Assembly (NCBI GenBank): GCA_951813395.1
Contig: OX638356.1
Coordinates: forward strand, 2,988,501 to 3,052,500
DNA from: Longimicrobiales bacterium
GTDB taxonomy: Bacteria > Gemmatimonadota > Gemmatimonadetes > Longimicrobiales > Gaopeijiaceae
Reading direction: 5' to 3'
DNA length: 64,000 bases
The position numbers and the translations under genes are program-made. Positions within the stretch are counted from its first letter, which is position 1. Each line of letters starts with the position of its first letter. The notes below the pieces were generated by a model. The model was not told where the DNA came from. It did not search any database and worked only from the letters and a program-made list of their open reading frames with translations. Below are positions 43,864-52,684 of this stretch, one piece after another.

Positions 43864-45237
43864 ATGCGCCGCAGGAAGACCATTCACAGGGTCGCAGTCA
43901 CAGGCTTCGCGCTCACCCTTGCCCTCGTGGCCGGGCGGGCTCCCGCAATCGCGCAGGAGCATCCGACATTCGCGCGCGACGTGGCGCCGATACTCCAGGA
44001 GAACTGTCAGGTCTGCCATCAGCCGGGGTCGATCGCGCCGATGTCGCTCATGACCTACGAGGCCGTCAAGCGCTACGCGCCGCGCATCCGCGAGAAGGTG
44101 GCCGCGCGGGTCATGCCGCCGTGGCACATCGACCGCTCCGTCGGCATTCAGGAGTTCAAGAACGATCGGGGCCTGACCGACGAGGAGATGGACACCTTCG
44201 TCGCCTGGCTCGACAGCGACATGCCCTTTGGCGACGAGGCGGACCTGCCGCCCCCGGCGGAGTTCCCGGATCCGAGCGTGTGGCAGTTCGCCGAGCGCTT
44301 CGGGGAACCCGACCTGGTCGTCCGCTCCCAGCCGTACACGCTGGCCGCCGAGACCCAGGACAAGTGGTTCCGTCCCACGACCGAGACCGGACTTACCGAG
44401 GAACGCTGGGTCAGGGCCATCGAGATCCGGCCCTCGTTTCCGGACGGCATCAGGATCACGCACCACACCCTTGCCTACCTGATCCAGGACGAGGATCCCG
44501 ACGAGATGACGCCCGAGACCGCCGCGCTGGCCACCAGCAGCCGGGCCATGGGCGGCCCCGGGCTGTTCATGGAGTGGGCCGTCGGCAAGGTCGGCGAGAT
44601 CTTCCCCGAAGGCACCGGCAAGCTCATGCTGCCCGGGTCGAGGATTCGGTGGGAGGTGCATCTCCACGCTATCGGCCGGGAGGTCAGGGACAGCCATGTG
44701 GAGCTGGGACTCTGGTTCTATCCGAAGGGCGAGGTTCCCGAGAACCGCACCCGCCTGCGGATGTTCAACGCTACCGGCGACGGGCTCGACATCGCTCCGG
44801 GCAAGATCGCCGTCACGCAGGACTTCCACACGCTCCGGTGGCCCGCCCGGCTTGAGAACTACCAGCCCCACATGCACATGCGCGGCAAGGCCATGTCGAT
44901 GGCCGCCATCTACCCGGACGGCCGCAAGGAAATCCTGAGCCAGGTCAGCGATTTCCAGTGGAACTGGCACGTCAACTACATCTACGCCGACCACGCGGCG
45001 CCCATCCTGCCCGCGGGCACTACGCTCGTGTTCACCGCCTGGCACGACAACACGGCCGAGAACCCCCACAACCCCGACCACACGCAGTGGGTCGGCTGGG
45101 GCGACCGCACCGTCGACGAAATGGCCCACGCCTGGGTCGACGTGACCTATCTCACCGAAGAGCAGTACGCCCAGGCGGTATCCGAGCGCGAGGCCAGGGC
45201 GGCTGACAACGAGACGAAGGAGGGGTCGAACCGGTAG
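43864..45237 (+). CDS. Cytochrome c / copper type II monooxygenase fusion
   Basis: A 457-residue exported protein. After a signal peptide, a cytochrome-c-type motif CQVCH (48-52) starts the first domain. The second is like the copper type II ascorbate-dependent monooxygenases (PHM/DBM): histidine pairs occur in RITHHTLAYL, WEVHLHAIG, NYQPHMHMRGKAM and FTAWHDNTAENPHNPDH, which supply CuH- and CuM-type ligands. The haem domain could feed electrons in place of ascorbate. The substrate is unknown. A hairpin follows the gene. Confidence 0.82.
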   Translation: MRRRKTIHRVAVTGFALTLALVAGRAPAIAQEHPTFARDVAPILQENCQVCHQPGSIAPMSLMTYEAVKRYAPRIREKVAARVMPPWHIDRSVGIQEFKNDRGLTDEEMDTFVAWLDSDMPFGDEADLPPPAEFPDPSVWQFAERFGEPDLVVRSQPYTLAAETQDKWFRPTTETGLTEERWVRAIEIRPSFPDGIRITHHTLAYLIQDEDPDEMTPETAALATSSRAMGGPGLFMEWAVGKVGEIFPEGTGKLMLPGSRIRWEVHLHAIGREVRDSHVELGLWFYPKGEVPENRTRLRMFNATGDGLDIAPGKIAVTQDFHTLRWPARLENYQPHMHMRGKAMSMAAIYPDGRKEILSQVSDFQWNWHVNYIYADHAAPILPAGTTLVFTAWHDNTAENPHNPDHTQWVGWGDRTVDEMAHAWVDVTYLTEEQYAQAVSEREARAADNETKEGSNR

Positions 45238-45247
45238 ATTGCCACGT

Positions 45248-45271
45248 CCGGCCGTCAGTCCTGACGGCCGG
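45248..45271 (+). terminator. 10-bp stem hairpin after the monooxygenase gene
   Basis: CCGGCCGTCA (45248-45257), loop GTCC, TGACGGCCGG (45262-45271): a perfect stem 10 bases past the stop codon. No T-run follows, as is common in GC-rich genomes. Confidence 0.6.
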
Positions 45272-45329
45272 GCGTCCGCGGCCCGACCTCGAGCGGGCAT
45301 GATGGCCGCGGACCGCCAACCACCGAAGG

Positions 45330-45357
45330 GGCCGGGACGGCAACGGTCGTCCCGGCC
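45330..45357. terminator. Second GC-rich hairpin before the SLC13 gene
   Basis: GGCCGGGACG (45330-45339), loop GCAACGGT, CGTCCCGGCC (45348-45357), followed by TCTT. A perfect 10-bp stem lying 31 bases before the transporter start. It is either a backup terminator or a leader structure. Confidence 0.5.
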
Positions 45358-45388
45358 TCTTGCGGGCTACCCCTGACGACAACACCAC

Positions 45389-46933
45389 ATGGCCGTCGAA
45401 AGACAATCGACCTCGAAGGGCCGCGCTCTCGGCATCTGGCTGGGACTGGGCACCTTCGTCCTCCTGCTCGCGTTCCCCGTGGACGCCACGAACGTGCCCG
45501 CCAGCCGTTTGGCGGCGGTGGCCCTCCTCATGGCGATCTGGTGGGTAACCGACGCCATTCCGCTCTTCGCCACCGCGCTCCTGCCCCTCGTCCTCTATCC
45601 GCTGCTGGGCATCATGTCCGGGGTCGACACCGCCCCGATCTACTTCAACAGCACGATCGTGCTCTTCCTGGGCGGCTTCATGATCGCCCTGACGATGGAG
45701 AAGTGGAATCTGCACCGGCGCATCGCGCTCAACATCATCCACGCGGTCGGCGGCGGGCCGGCGCGCATCGTGCTCGGATTCATGGTCGCGGCGGCGTTCC
45801 TGTCGATGTGGATCTCGAACACCGCCACCGCCGTCATGATGGTGCCGATCGGCCTGGCCATCTGCCTGCAGATCGAGAGCGAGGCGGGCCGCGACGGCGC
45901 GCGCCACCTCTCTGTGGGACTGATGCTGGGGATTGCGTACGGGTGCACGGTGGGCGGGCTCACGACGCTGGTGGGCACGCCGCCGAATCTGTCGTTCGTG
46001 CGCATCTTCGAGATCCTTTTCCCCGACGCGCCCGCGATCGCCTTTGGCCAGTGGCTCATCATGGCGTTCCCGGTGGGCCTGATCATGCTGGTCGTGTCGT
46101 GGTTCCTGATCACGCACGTGCTGCACCGTGTCCCGGAGGGCGTCACCATCGATCACGGGGTGGTCGAAAGGGAGCGCCAGGGCCTGGGCACCATCTCGTT
46201 CGAGGAGCGCGCGGTGCTCGGGATCTTCGCGGCGACCGCGCTGCTGTGGGTCTTCCGCGTGGATCTGGAGCTGGGCTTTCTCACGCTGCCGGGCTGGTCG
46301 CGCCTGCTGCCCGACGCGGCGTTCATCGACGACGGCACGGTGGCGATCACAATGGCGTCGATCCTCTTCTTCATACCCGTGAGGAACCGGGCCGGAGGCG
46401 CGACGCGCGTCATGGGCCCCGACGTGATCCCGCGCCTGCCCTGGAACATCGTGCTCCTCTTCGGCGGCGGCTTCGCGCTGGCCGCGGGCTTTCAGGAGAC
46501 GGGACTCGCGCAGCTCATCGGCAGCCAGTTCGAGGTGCTGGGGAGTCTGCCGGTGTTCGTGATGATCCTCCTGGTCTGCGCGGCGCTGACCTTCCTCACG
46601 GAATTCACCAGCAACACGGCCACGACCGAGATGGTCCTGCCGATTCTCGCGTCCGTGGCGGTCGTGACCGGCACCCATCCCCTCGTGTTGATGATCCCCG
46701 CCACCCTGTCCGCGTCCTGCGCCTTCATGATGCCGGTGGCCACACCGCCCAACGCGATCGTCTTCGGCAGCGACCGGATCACGGTGGGCGAGATGGCGCG
46801 CGCCGGCATCTTCCTCAACCTGATCGGGGTGCTGGTGATCGCCACCATCGTCTTCACGGTGGGGCTGCACGTGTTCGACATCGATCCCGCGGTCGTTCCC
46901 GAGTGGGCCAGGTCGATGGCGGAGCACCCTTGA
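45389..46933 (+). CDS. SLC13/DASS-family sodium:anion symporter
   Basis: A 514-residue inner-membrane symporter for dicarboxylates or sulfate-type anions. Eleven or so hydrophobic segments are seen, and the two inverted halves each carry the sodium-binding SNT motif: MWISNTATAVMMVPIG and FTSNTATTEMVLPILA. The helical hairpins GTPPNLSFV and ATPPNAIVFGSD are also typical. It lies just upstream of the glucan locus, but its stop precedes the palindromic operator by 30 bases, so it is a separate unit. Confidence 0.92.
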   Translation: MAVERQSTSKGRALGIWLGLGTFVLLLAFPVDATNVPASRLAAVALLMAIWWVTDAIPLFATALLPLVLYPLLGIMSGVDTAPIYFNSTIVLFLGGFMIALTMEKWNLHRRIALNIIHAVGGGPARIVLGFMVAAAFLSMWISNTATAVMMVPIGLAICLQIESEAGRDGARHLSVGLMLGIAYGCTVGGLTTLVGTPPNLSFVRIFEILFPDAPAIAFGQWLIMAFPVGLIMLVVSWFLITHVLHRVPEGVTIDHGVVERERQGLGTISFEERAVLGIFAATALLWVFRVDLELGFLTLPGWSRLLPDAAFIDDGTVAITMASILFFIPVRNRAGGATRVMGPDVIPRLPWNIVLLFGGGFALAAGFQETGLAQLIGSQFEVLGSLPVFVMILLVCAALTFLTEFTSNTATTEMVLPILASVAVVTGTHPLVLMIPATLSASCAFMMPVATPPNAIVFGSDRITVGEMARAGIFLNLIGVLVIATIVFTVGLHVFDIDPAVVPEWARSMAEHP

Positions 46934-46962
46934 TGGCCTTGACAGGGTATGGTCGGCTCCGC

Positions 46963-46987
46963 ACTTTGTTCGGCAACCGAACAAAGT
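46963..46987 (+). promoter_or_regulatory. 25-bp palindromic operator, plus operon of the glucan locus
   Basis: Arms ACTTTGTTCGG and CCGAACAAAGT form a perfect 11-bp inverted repeat around CAA. The same palindrome occurs at 59885-59909 before the convergent operon. In the direction of transcription, the match extends to both flanks (TCCGC before, AG after), differing only at one spacer base. It lies 72 bases before the first gene. The likely ligand is the ROK-family regulator encoded at 50664; a LacI-type protein elsewhere is the alternative. Confidence 0.85.
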
Positions 46988-47059
46988 AGGAATCGGCTGC
47001 CCGTCGCGTCGCAGTTGCTGGACCGGCCGCGGGACATCCGATCAACCTGGTGCCACGCG

Positions 47060-48991
47060 ATGACAGCCTCCCGGTGTGCCCGAATCGCCGCGCTCGCGGC
47101 GCTCCCGCTCGCGCTTGCCTGTGAGCGGGACCTGACCGATCTGGACCCGGCGAGCTTCCCGCCCGAGGCAGCGGTCTTCATCGACGATTTCGGTCCGGGG
47201 GTGCAGTTCGGGGCCTACGGCGGATCCAAGATCGATGCGCTGGACATCGAGCACGACGACGTCTACGGGGGCACGGCGGCGCTCAAGTTCACGGTGCCGG
47301 CGCCGAACGATCCATCGGGCGGCTACGCGGGGGGCGCCTTCTATTCGCTCGCGCCCCGCGACCTGTCGGGATTCGACGCCCTCACCTTCTGGGCGCGCGC
47401 GACCACGGCCATAACGCTGGACCGGGTCGGGATCGGCGACGACAACACCGGCACCTCCCGCTTTCCGGCCACGGTCGACGGCCTGCCCCTGTCGACGCGC
47501 TGGACAAAGTACGCCGTGCCCATTCCGCTGCCCTCCATGCTGGCTCGGGAGCGCGGGCTTTTTCTGGTGGCGGACGGCTCCGAGCACGCGGTCGGCTACG
47601 ACATCCTGTTCGACGACGTGCAGTTCGAACGGCTCGGCACGATCATCAACCCGCGGCCCGCGATCGACTCGCGGACGGTGGGCGGCGAGGTCGGCGGCAG
47701 CCTGACGGTGCAGGGCACGCGGGTAACCTTCGACGTGAACGGCACCGACGTGACCGTGGGCGCCGCTCCCGGCTACTTCACCTTCATCTCGTCGGACGCC
47801 AACGTCGCCGAGGTCAGACCGGACGGGTCGATTGCCCTGGTGCGCTCCGGCACGGCCACGATCACGGCCTCGCTGGGATCGACCCCCGCCGCGGGTGCGG
47901 TCACGGTCAACGTCGAGACCCCGCCCGCGGACCCGGCTCCCGTGCCCACGGCGCCCGCCAGCGACGTGATCTCGCTCTTCAGCGACGCGTACAACGACGT
48001 CCCGGTGGACACCTGGTCGGCGGATTGGGATCTGGCCGACGTGGCGGATCTGCAAATCGCGGGGAACCCGGTCAAGAAGTACACCAACCTCGCCTACGCG
48101 GGCATCGAGTTCACCTCGTCGCTCATCAACGCCGAGTCGATGACCCACCTGCATGTCGACCTCTGGACCACCGACGCCGATGTCTTCCGCGTCAAGCTGG
48201 TGGACTTCGGCGCGAACGGCGTCTTCGGCGGGGGCGACGACAGCGAGCACGAGGTTACCCTGGGTCCGTCGTCGGACCCGCCGCTCAGGCCCGGGCAGTG
48301 GAACACCCTGGACATCCCCCTTTTCGCCTTTGGCGGACTGACGGGCCGCGCCCATCTCGCGCAACTGATCATCTCGGGATCGAGCCCGACCGTCTATCTG
48401 GACAACATCTACTTCCTTCGGACCGAGACCTCCGTTCCGACCGGCCCGTCGATGCCCCCTCCCACGCCGGACGACGCGGCGGACCAGGTGATCTCGCTCT
48501 TCAGCGACGCCTACGACGACGTGCCCGTGGACACCTGGTCGGCGGAGTGGGACGTGGCCGATCTGGCGGACCTGGAGATCGCCGGCGACGCCGTGAAGAG
48601 GTACGTCAACCTGGCGTACGCGGGAATCGAATTCACGTCGGCGCCCATCGACGCGACGGCGATGACCCACTTCAGGATGGACATCTGGACGCCCGACGAG
48701 ACTGCGGCGGCAGCATTCAAGGTGAAGCTGGTCGACTTCGGCGCGAACGGCGTGTACGACGGGGGCGGCGACGACACGGAGCACGAAGTCACGCTCACCG
48801 CCGCCCAGGGGCTGGCCACCGGCGAGTGGGTGCGGCTGGACATGCCTCTGGCGGACTTTACGGGTCTCGCCGCGAGGCGGAATCTGGCACAGTTGATCAT
48901 CTCGGGAGATCCGAACACGGTTTACGTTGACAACGTCTATTTCCGGCGGGCGGCAACCGGGCCCAGCCACCCAACAGGAGAGAATCCATGA
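47060..48991 (+). CDS. Multi-module glucan-binding lipoprotein, first gene of the operon
   Basis: A 643-residue lipoprotein (lipobox LALAC) without a catalytic domain. Residues about 30-200 are a CBM11-like jelly roll (FIDDFGPGVQFGAYGG, LSGFDALTFWARATTAI, ILFDDVQFERLG). Residues about 205-290 are an Ig-like BIG2 type (DGSIALVRSGTATITAS). Two copies of a 150-residue module follow (about 302-454 and 476-630): DVISLFSDAYNDVPVDTW, MTHLHVDLWTTD, FRVKLVDFGANGV, YLDNIYF. That module accompanies bacterial laminarinases. Probably a surface glycan-binding protein standing in for SusD. Its stop overlaps the next start (ATGA). Confidence 0.82.
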   Translation: MTASRCARIAALAALPLALACERDLTDLDPASFPPEAAVFIDDFGPGVQFGAYGGSKIDALDIEHDDVYGGTAALKFTVPAPNDPSGGYAGGAFYSLAPRDLSGFDALTFWARATTAITLDRVGIGDDNTGTSRFPATVDGLPLSTRWTKYAVPIPLPSMLARERGLFLVADGSEHAVGYDILFDDVQFERLGTIINPRPAIDSRTVGGEVGGSLTVQGTRVTFDVNGTDVTVGAAPGYFTFISSDANVAEVRPDGSIALVRSGTATITASLGSTPAAGAVTVNVETPPADPAPVPTAPASDVISLFSDAYNDVPVDTWSADWDLADVADLQIAGNPVKKYTNLAYAGIEFTSSLINAESMTHLHVDLWTTDADVFRVKLVDFGANGVFGGGDDSEHEVTLGPSSDPPLRPGQWNTLDIPLFAFGGLTGRAHLAQLIISGSSPTVYLDNIYFLRTETSVPTGPSMPPPTPDDAADQVISLFSDAYDDVPVDTWSAEWDVADLADLEIAGDAVKRYVNLAYAGIEFTSAPIDATAMTHFRMDIWTPDETAAAAFKVKLVDFGANGVYDGGGDDTEHEVTLTAAQGLATGEWVRLDMPLADFTGLAARRNLAQLIISGDPNTVYVDNVYFRRAATGPSHPTGENP

Positions 48992-50667
48992 AGTCGCTCA
49001 ACCATCGCCTGTACATGGCGTCGGCATTGCTCGTTGCGTTCACAACGCTCTCGTGCGGTGACGACGACACCACCGCTCCACCTCCGGACCCCGACCCAGT
49101 TGCCACGACGGTCCAGGTGTCGCCCGCCACGGCCTCGCTCTCGTCGCTGGGCGAAACCGCCCAGTTGACCGCCTCGGTGCTCGACCAGAACGGGAACGCC
49201 ATGGCGGGCGCCGCGGTCGCCTGGTCGTCGAGCGCCGACGCCGTGGCCACGGTCAGCACGAACGGGCTGGTCACCGCGGCGGGCAACGGCTCGGCGACGA
49301 TCACCGCGACCTCGGGCGCCGCGAGCGGCACGGCTTCCGTGATGGTGGCGCAGGTTGCGGCCGCCGTGACCGTCATGCCGAGCGAAGTCACCCTGACGAT
49401 GCTGGGCGAGACGGCGCAGTTGACGGCCGAAGTGACCGACGCGAACGGAAACGTGGCCGCGGACGCCGCGGTGGCGTGGGCATCGGCGGACGAGGGCGTG
49501 GCCACGGTCGACGCGGACGGAATGGTCGCGGCGGTGGCCAACGGTGAGACGATGGTGACGGCCACGTCAGGCGACGCGAGCGCCGGCGCGACCGTGACGG
49601 TCATGGCCCAACCCATGCCCGCCGAGGGTCCGCCGAGTCCCACCCACGCGGCCGAGGACGTGATGTCGCTCTTCAGCGACGACTACGACGACGCCATGGT
49701 GGACACCTGGTCGGCCGAGTGGGATGACGCCGACGTCGAGGATGTGGACATCGCGGGGAACGCGGCGAAGAGGTACACGAACCTCGGCTTCGCGGGGATC
49801 GAGTTCATTTCTGCGCCCCTCGACGCGACCGGCATGACCCACTTCCGCATGGACATCTGGACACCCGACGAGACGGTGAATGCGGCGTTCAAGATCAAGC
49901 TGGTGGACTTCGGCCCCAACGGAGTCTGGGAAGGACCCGGCGTCGGTGACGACACCGAACACGAGATCACGCTTGACGCCGCCACCGGCCTCGCCACCGG
50001 CCAGTGGCTACAGCTCGACCTGCCCCTGGCCGACTTCACCGGCCTCACCACACGCGGCCACATGGCCCAGCTCATCATCTCGGGCGACCCCAACACGGTC
50101 TACGTGGACAACGTCTACTTCAGGACCGGCGATGCGCCGCCCCCGCCGGCCGAGCCCGCGGAGCCCGCGCCGACCCCGACGCACGTCGCGGACAGCGTGA
50201 TCTCGTTCTTCAGCGACGCCTACGACGACGTCATGGTGGACCGCTGGTCGACGGATTGGGATCAGGCCAACGTCGAGGACGTGGAGATCGCGGGCGACGC
50301 CGTGAAGAAGTACACCGGTCTCGTCTTCGCCGGCATCGAGTTTACGTCGCAGACGGTCGACGCCTCCGAGATGACCCACTTCCGCATGGACATCTGGACA
50401 CCCGACGAGACGGTGAATGCGGCGTTCAAGATCAAGCTGGTGGACTTCGGCCCCAACGGAGTCTGGGAAGGACCCGGGGTCGGTGACGACACCGAACACG
50501 AGATCACGCTTGACGCCGCCACCGGCCTCGCCACCGGCCAGTGGCTACAGCTCGACCTGCCCCTGGCCGACTTCACCGGCCTCACCACACGCGGCCACAT
50601 GGCCCAGCTCATTATCTCGGGCGACCCCAACACCGTGTTCGTCGACAACGTGTACCTGCGCCGGTGA
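48988..50667 (+). CDS. BIG2 and twin glucan-binding-module lipoprotein
   Basis: A 559-residue lipoprotein (TTLSC, Cys about 23) made of two BIG2 Ig-like domains (about 38-205: ATVSTNGLVTAAGNGSATIT, ATVDADGMVAAVANGETMVT) and two laminarinase-associated modules (about 218-375 and 397-559). The two modules share 263 bases at 99% identity. The Ig domains act as spacers that lift the binding modules off the membrane. No catalytic residues seen. Overlaps its neighbours at both ends (ATGA, GTGA), so it is tightly coupled in the operon. Confidence 0.82.
   Translation: MKSLNHRLYMASALLVAFTTLSCGDDDTTAPPPDPDPVATTVQVSPATASLSSLGETAQLTASVLDQNGNAMAGAAVAWSSSADAVATVSTNGLVTAAGNGSATITATSGAASGTASVMVAQVAAAVTVMPSEVTLTMLGETAQLTAEVTDANGNVAADAAVAWASADEGVATVDADGMVAAVANGETMVTATSGDASAGATVTVMAQPMPAEGPPSPTHAAEDVMSLFSDDYDDAMVDTWSAEWDDADVEDVDIAGNAAKRYTNLGFAGIEFISAPLDATGMTHFRMDIWTPDETVNAAFKIKLVDFGPNGVWEGPGVGDDTEHEITLDAATGLATGQWLQLDLPLADFTGLTTRGHMAQLIISGDPNTVYVDNVYFRTGDAPPPPAEPAEPAPTPTHVADSVISFFSDAYDDVMVDRWSTDWDQANVEDVEIAGDAVKKYTGLVFAGIEFTSQTVDASEMTHFRMDIWTPDETVNAAFKIKLVDFGPNGVWEGPGVGDDTEHEITLDAATGLATGQWLQLDLPLADFTGLTTRGHMAQLIISGDPNTVFVDNVYLRR
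49834..50096 (+). repeat. 263-bp repeat, copy 1 (module 1 of the lipoprotein)
   Basis: Starts atgacccacttccgcatgga and ends at ccccaacac. It matches 50371-50633 at 261 of 263 positions; the two differences are C/G in ggacccgg-gtcgg and C/T in ctcat-atc. The remainder of the two modules is much less alike. Confidence 0.9.
50371..50633 (+). repeat. 263-bp repeat, copy 2 (module 2 of the lipoprotein)
   Basis: The partner of 49834-50096 at an offset of 537 bases, covering the C-terminal two thirds of the second module. The sharp loss of identity upstream of both copies points to recent gene conversion rather than duplication of the full module. Confidence 0.9.
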
Positions 50668-51878
50668 TCCGTGGCGGCGCCGTCGTGCCGGACGACGAGC
50701 TGACCCGGACGGTCCTCGACCTTGTGTGGAGGCGCCGGGAGGTGTCCCGGGCCGAGATGGCCCGGGACACCGGGCGGTCCCGCTCGACCATCTCCGACGT
50801 GGTGGGACGGCTCCTGGACACCGGCCTGGTGGCGGAGATGGGGGCCGGGAGAAGCAGGGGCGGACGGCGCCCGATTCTGGTGGGATTCCGGGACCAGGCC
50901 GCGGTGATCCTGGGGATTGACCTCGGGGCGACCCATGTTTCGGTGATTCTCACGAACCTCCGCGGACGCACGCTGGCATGGCGGGAGTGTTCCCATCCCG
51001 TGCAAACCGATCCGGAGGGCGCTGAAGCGCTCATCAAGGCGCTCGGCGACGCCTGTCTGTGCGAGTGGGGCGGCGACCGGTCGCGCCTCATGGGGATCGG
51101 GGTCGCGGTCCCCAGCCCGGTCGACCCGGACTCGCCGGACCGCGTGCTCGAACGGGTGCTGCCCGCGTGGCGCGGCCACAGCGTCATCGAAAGGCTTAAC
51201 GCCGCCTTCGGCGTCCCGGTCTTCGTGGACAACGACGCCAACCTGGGGGCCGTGGCCGAGCGATGGTGGGGCGAAGCGGTCGGTATCGACGACTTCGTGT
51301 ACCTGAAGGTCGCCACCGGAGTCGGCGCGGGCATCATGATCGGAGGGCGGATCCATCGCGGCGCCACCGGGGTCGCGGGCGAGATCGGTCATGTGGCCAT
51401 CGACCCCGGCGGCCCCCAGTGCGTATGCGGCAACCGCGGCTGTCTGGCCACCTTCGTGGGCACGCGCCAGCTTGTGGACCGCGCCGGAGACCTGCTCGCA
51501 TGCTTCCCGGACAGCGTCCTCGCCGGAAGCGAACCCGACATTCGGGCGATCGAGGACGCGGCCCTGTGCGACGACCCCCTGGCTCTCCAGGTCGTCCGCG
51601 AAGCCGCGATGCGCCTCGGCATCGTCGTCGCCGGCGTGCTCAACCTCCTCAACCCCGGCTCGGTGATCCTCGGCGGCGGCCTCGCGCGGGCCGGCGAGCG
51701 TCTGATCGGACCGCTGCGCGAAGCCGTCGCCACGCGCACGCTCGTGGCCTCCGCAGCCGCCTCGGACATCCGCGCCAGCGAACTCGGCGACCGCGCCGTG
51801 GCGTTGGGCGCCGCCACGCACGTGCTGGTCGCGGGCCTGGCCAACCCCCGACTCTTTCCCGGCGTGGCGCCCGCATGA
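50664..51878 (+). CDS. ROK-family transcriptional regulator
   Basis: A 404-residue NagC/XylR-type regulator. An N-terminal winged helix (about 12-60: VSRAEMARDTGRSRSTISDV, VGRLLDTGLVAEMG) precedes a sugar-kinase-like domain: ILGIDLGATHVSVIL (phosphate loop), VDNDANLGAVAERWWG and the zinc motif IGHVAIDPG..CVCGNRGC. The usual Glu after the last Cys is changed (GCLAT). GTG 50664 overlaps the upstream stop. It is expected to bind a glucose-type inducer and to control both operons through the shared 25-bp palindrome. Confidence 0.9.
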   Translation: MIRGGAVVPDDELTRTVLDLVWRRREVSRAEMARDTGRSRSTISDVVGRLLDTGLVAEMGAGRSRGGRRPILVGFRDQAAVILGIDLGATHVSVILTNLRGRTLAWRECSHPVQTDPEGAEALIKALGDACLCEWGGDRSRLMGIGVAVPSPVDPDSPDRVLERVLPAWRGHSVIERLNAAFGVPVFVDNDANLGAVAERWWGEAVGIDDFVYLKVATGVGAGIMIGGRIHRGATGVAGEIGHVAIDPGGPQCVCGNRGCLATFVGTRQLVDRAGDLLACFPDSVLAGSEPDIRAIEDAALCDDPLALQVVREAAMRLGIVVAGVLNLLNPGSVILGGGLARAGERLIGPLREAVATRTLVASAAASDIRASELGDRAVALGAATHVLVAGLANPRLFPGVAPA

Positions 51879-52681
51879 CCTCCCGGCCGCGCGCGCTCCC
51901 TGCCCTTGTGGCAACCCTCGCCCTCTTCTCCTGCTCGAGTTTCGGCTCCGACGCCGACCCCACCTGGACGCTGGTCTGGAGCGACGAGTTCGAAGGCCCC
52001 GCCGGGCAGCTCCCCGATCCGGCCAACTGGAGCTTCGACATCGGCACCGACTGGGGCAACGCCCAGCTCGAGTTCGACACCGACCGCCCCGAGAACGTCT
52101 CGCTCGACGGCAACGGCAACCTCGCCATCACCGCCCGCCGCGAGTCCTACCGGGGAAGCGCCTACACCTCGGGCCGCATCAAGACGCAGGGGCTCTTCGA
52201 GCAGGCGTACGGGCGCTTCGAGGCCCGCATCCGGCTCCCCGGCGGCCAGGGCATCTGGCCCGCATTCTGGATGCTGGGGGGCAACTTCGACTCGGTGGGC
52301 TGGCCGCAGTGCGGCGAGATCGACATCATGGAATTCCGGGGCCAGGAGCCGAGCGTCGTGCACGGCACAGTGCACGGACCCGGCTATTCGGGCGGCGGCG
52401 GCATCTCGGGACGCCATGCGCTCCAGAACGGCCGTTTCGACACCGATTTCCACGTCTTTGCCGTTGAATGGACCGAAGCGGGCATCGCCTGGTTCGTGGA
52501 CGGGGAGCTGTATCACCGGGTGAACCGCGACGATCCGAGCGGCGAATGGGTCTTCGACCATCCCTTCTTCATCCTGCTCAACGTCGCCGTGGGCGGCCGC
52601 TTCCTGGGCCCTCCCGACGCCTCGACGCAGTTCCCCCTGTCCATGCTCGTCGACTGGGTTCGCGTCCACCGTGCCGATTGA
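51875..52681 (+). CDS. GH16 endo-beta-1,3-glucanase (laminarinase-type) lipoprotein
   Basis: A 268-residue GH16 hydrolase. The catalytic signature GEIDIMEF places the nucleophile at Glu148, Asp150 and the acid/base Glu153. Upstream are WTLVWSDEFEG and the family stretch RFEARIRLPGGQGIWPAFWM. The signal peptide ends in a lipobox (LFSC), so it is likely on the cell surface. The extra Met in the active-site motif (E-I-D-I-M-E) is the laminarinase form. No binding module is attached; those are separate genes in the same operon. ATG overlaps the regulator stop. Confidence 0.93.
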   Translation: MTSRPRALPALVATLALFSCSSFGSDADPTWTLVWSDEFEGPAGQLPDPANWSFDIGTDWGNAQLEFDTDRPENVSLDGNGNLAITARRESYRGSAYTSGRIKTQGLFEQAYGRFEARIRLPGGQGIWPAFWMLGGNFDSVGWPQCGEIDIMEFRGQEPSVVHGTVHGPGYSGGGGISGRHALQNGRFDTDFHVFAVEWTEAGIAWFVDGELYHRVNRDDPSGEWVFDHPFFILLNVAVGGRFLGPPDASTQFPLSMLVDWVRVHRAD

Positions 52682-52684
52682 CCC

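Noticed and set aside
46949-47059. Upstream start for the first glucan-binding lipoprotein at ATG 46949
   Set aside because: It would translate the palindromic operator; ATG 47060 gives a proper lipoprotein signal.
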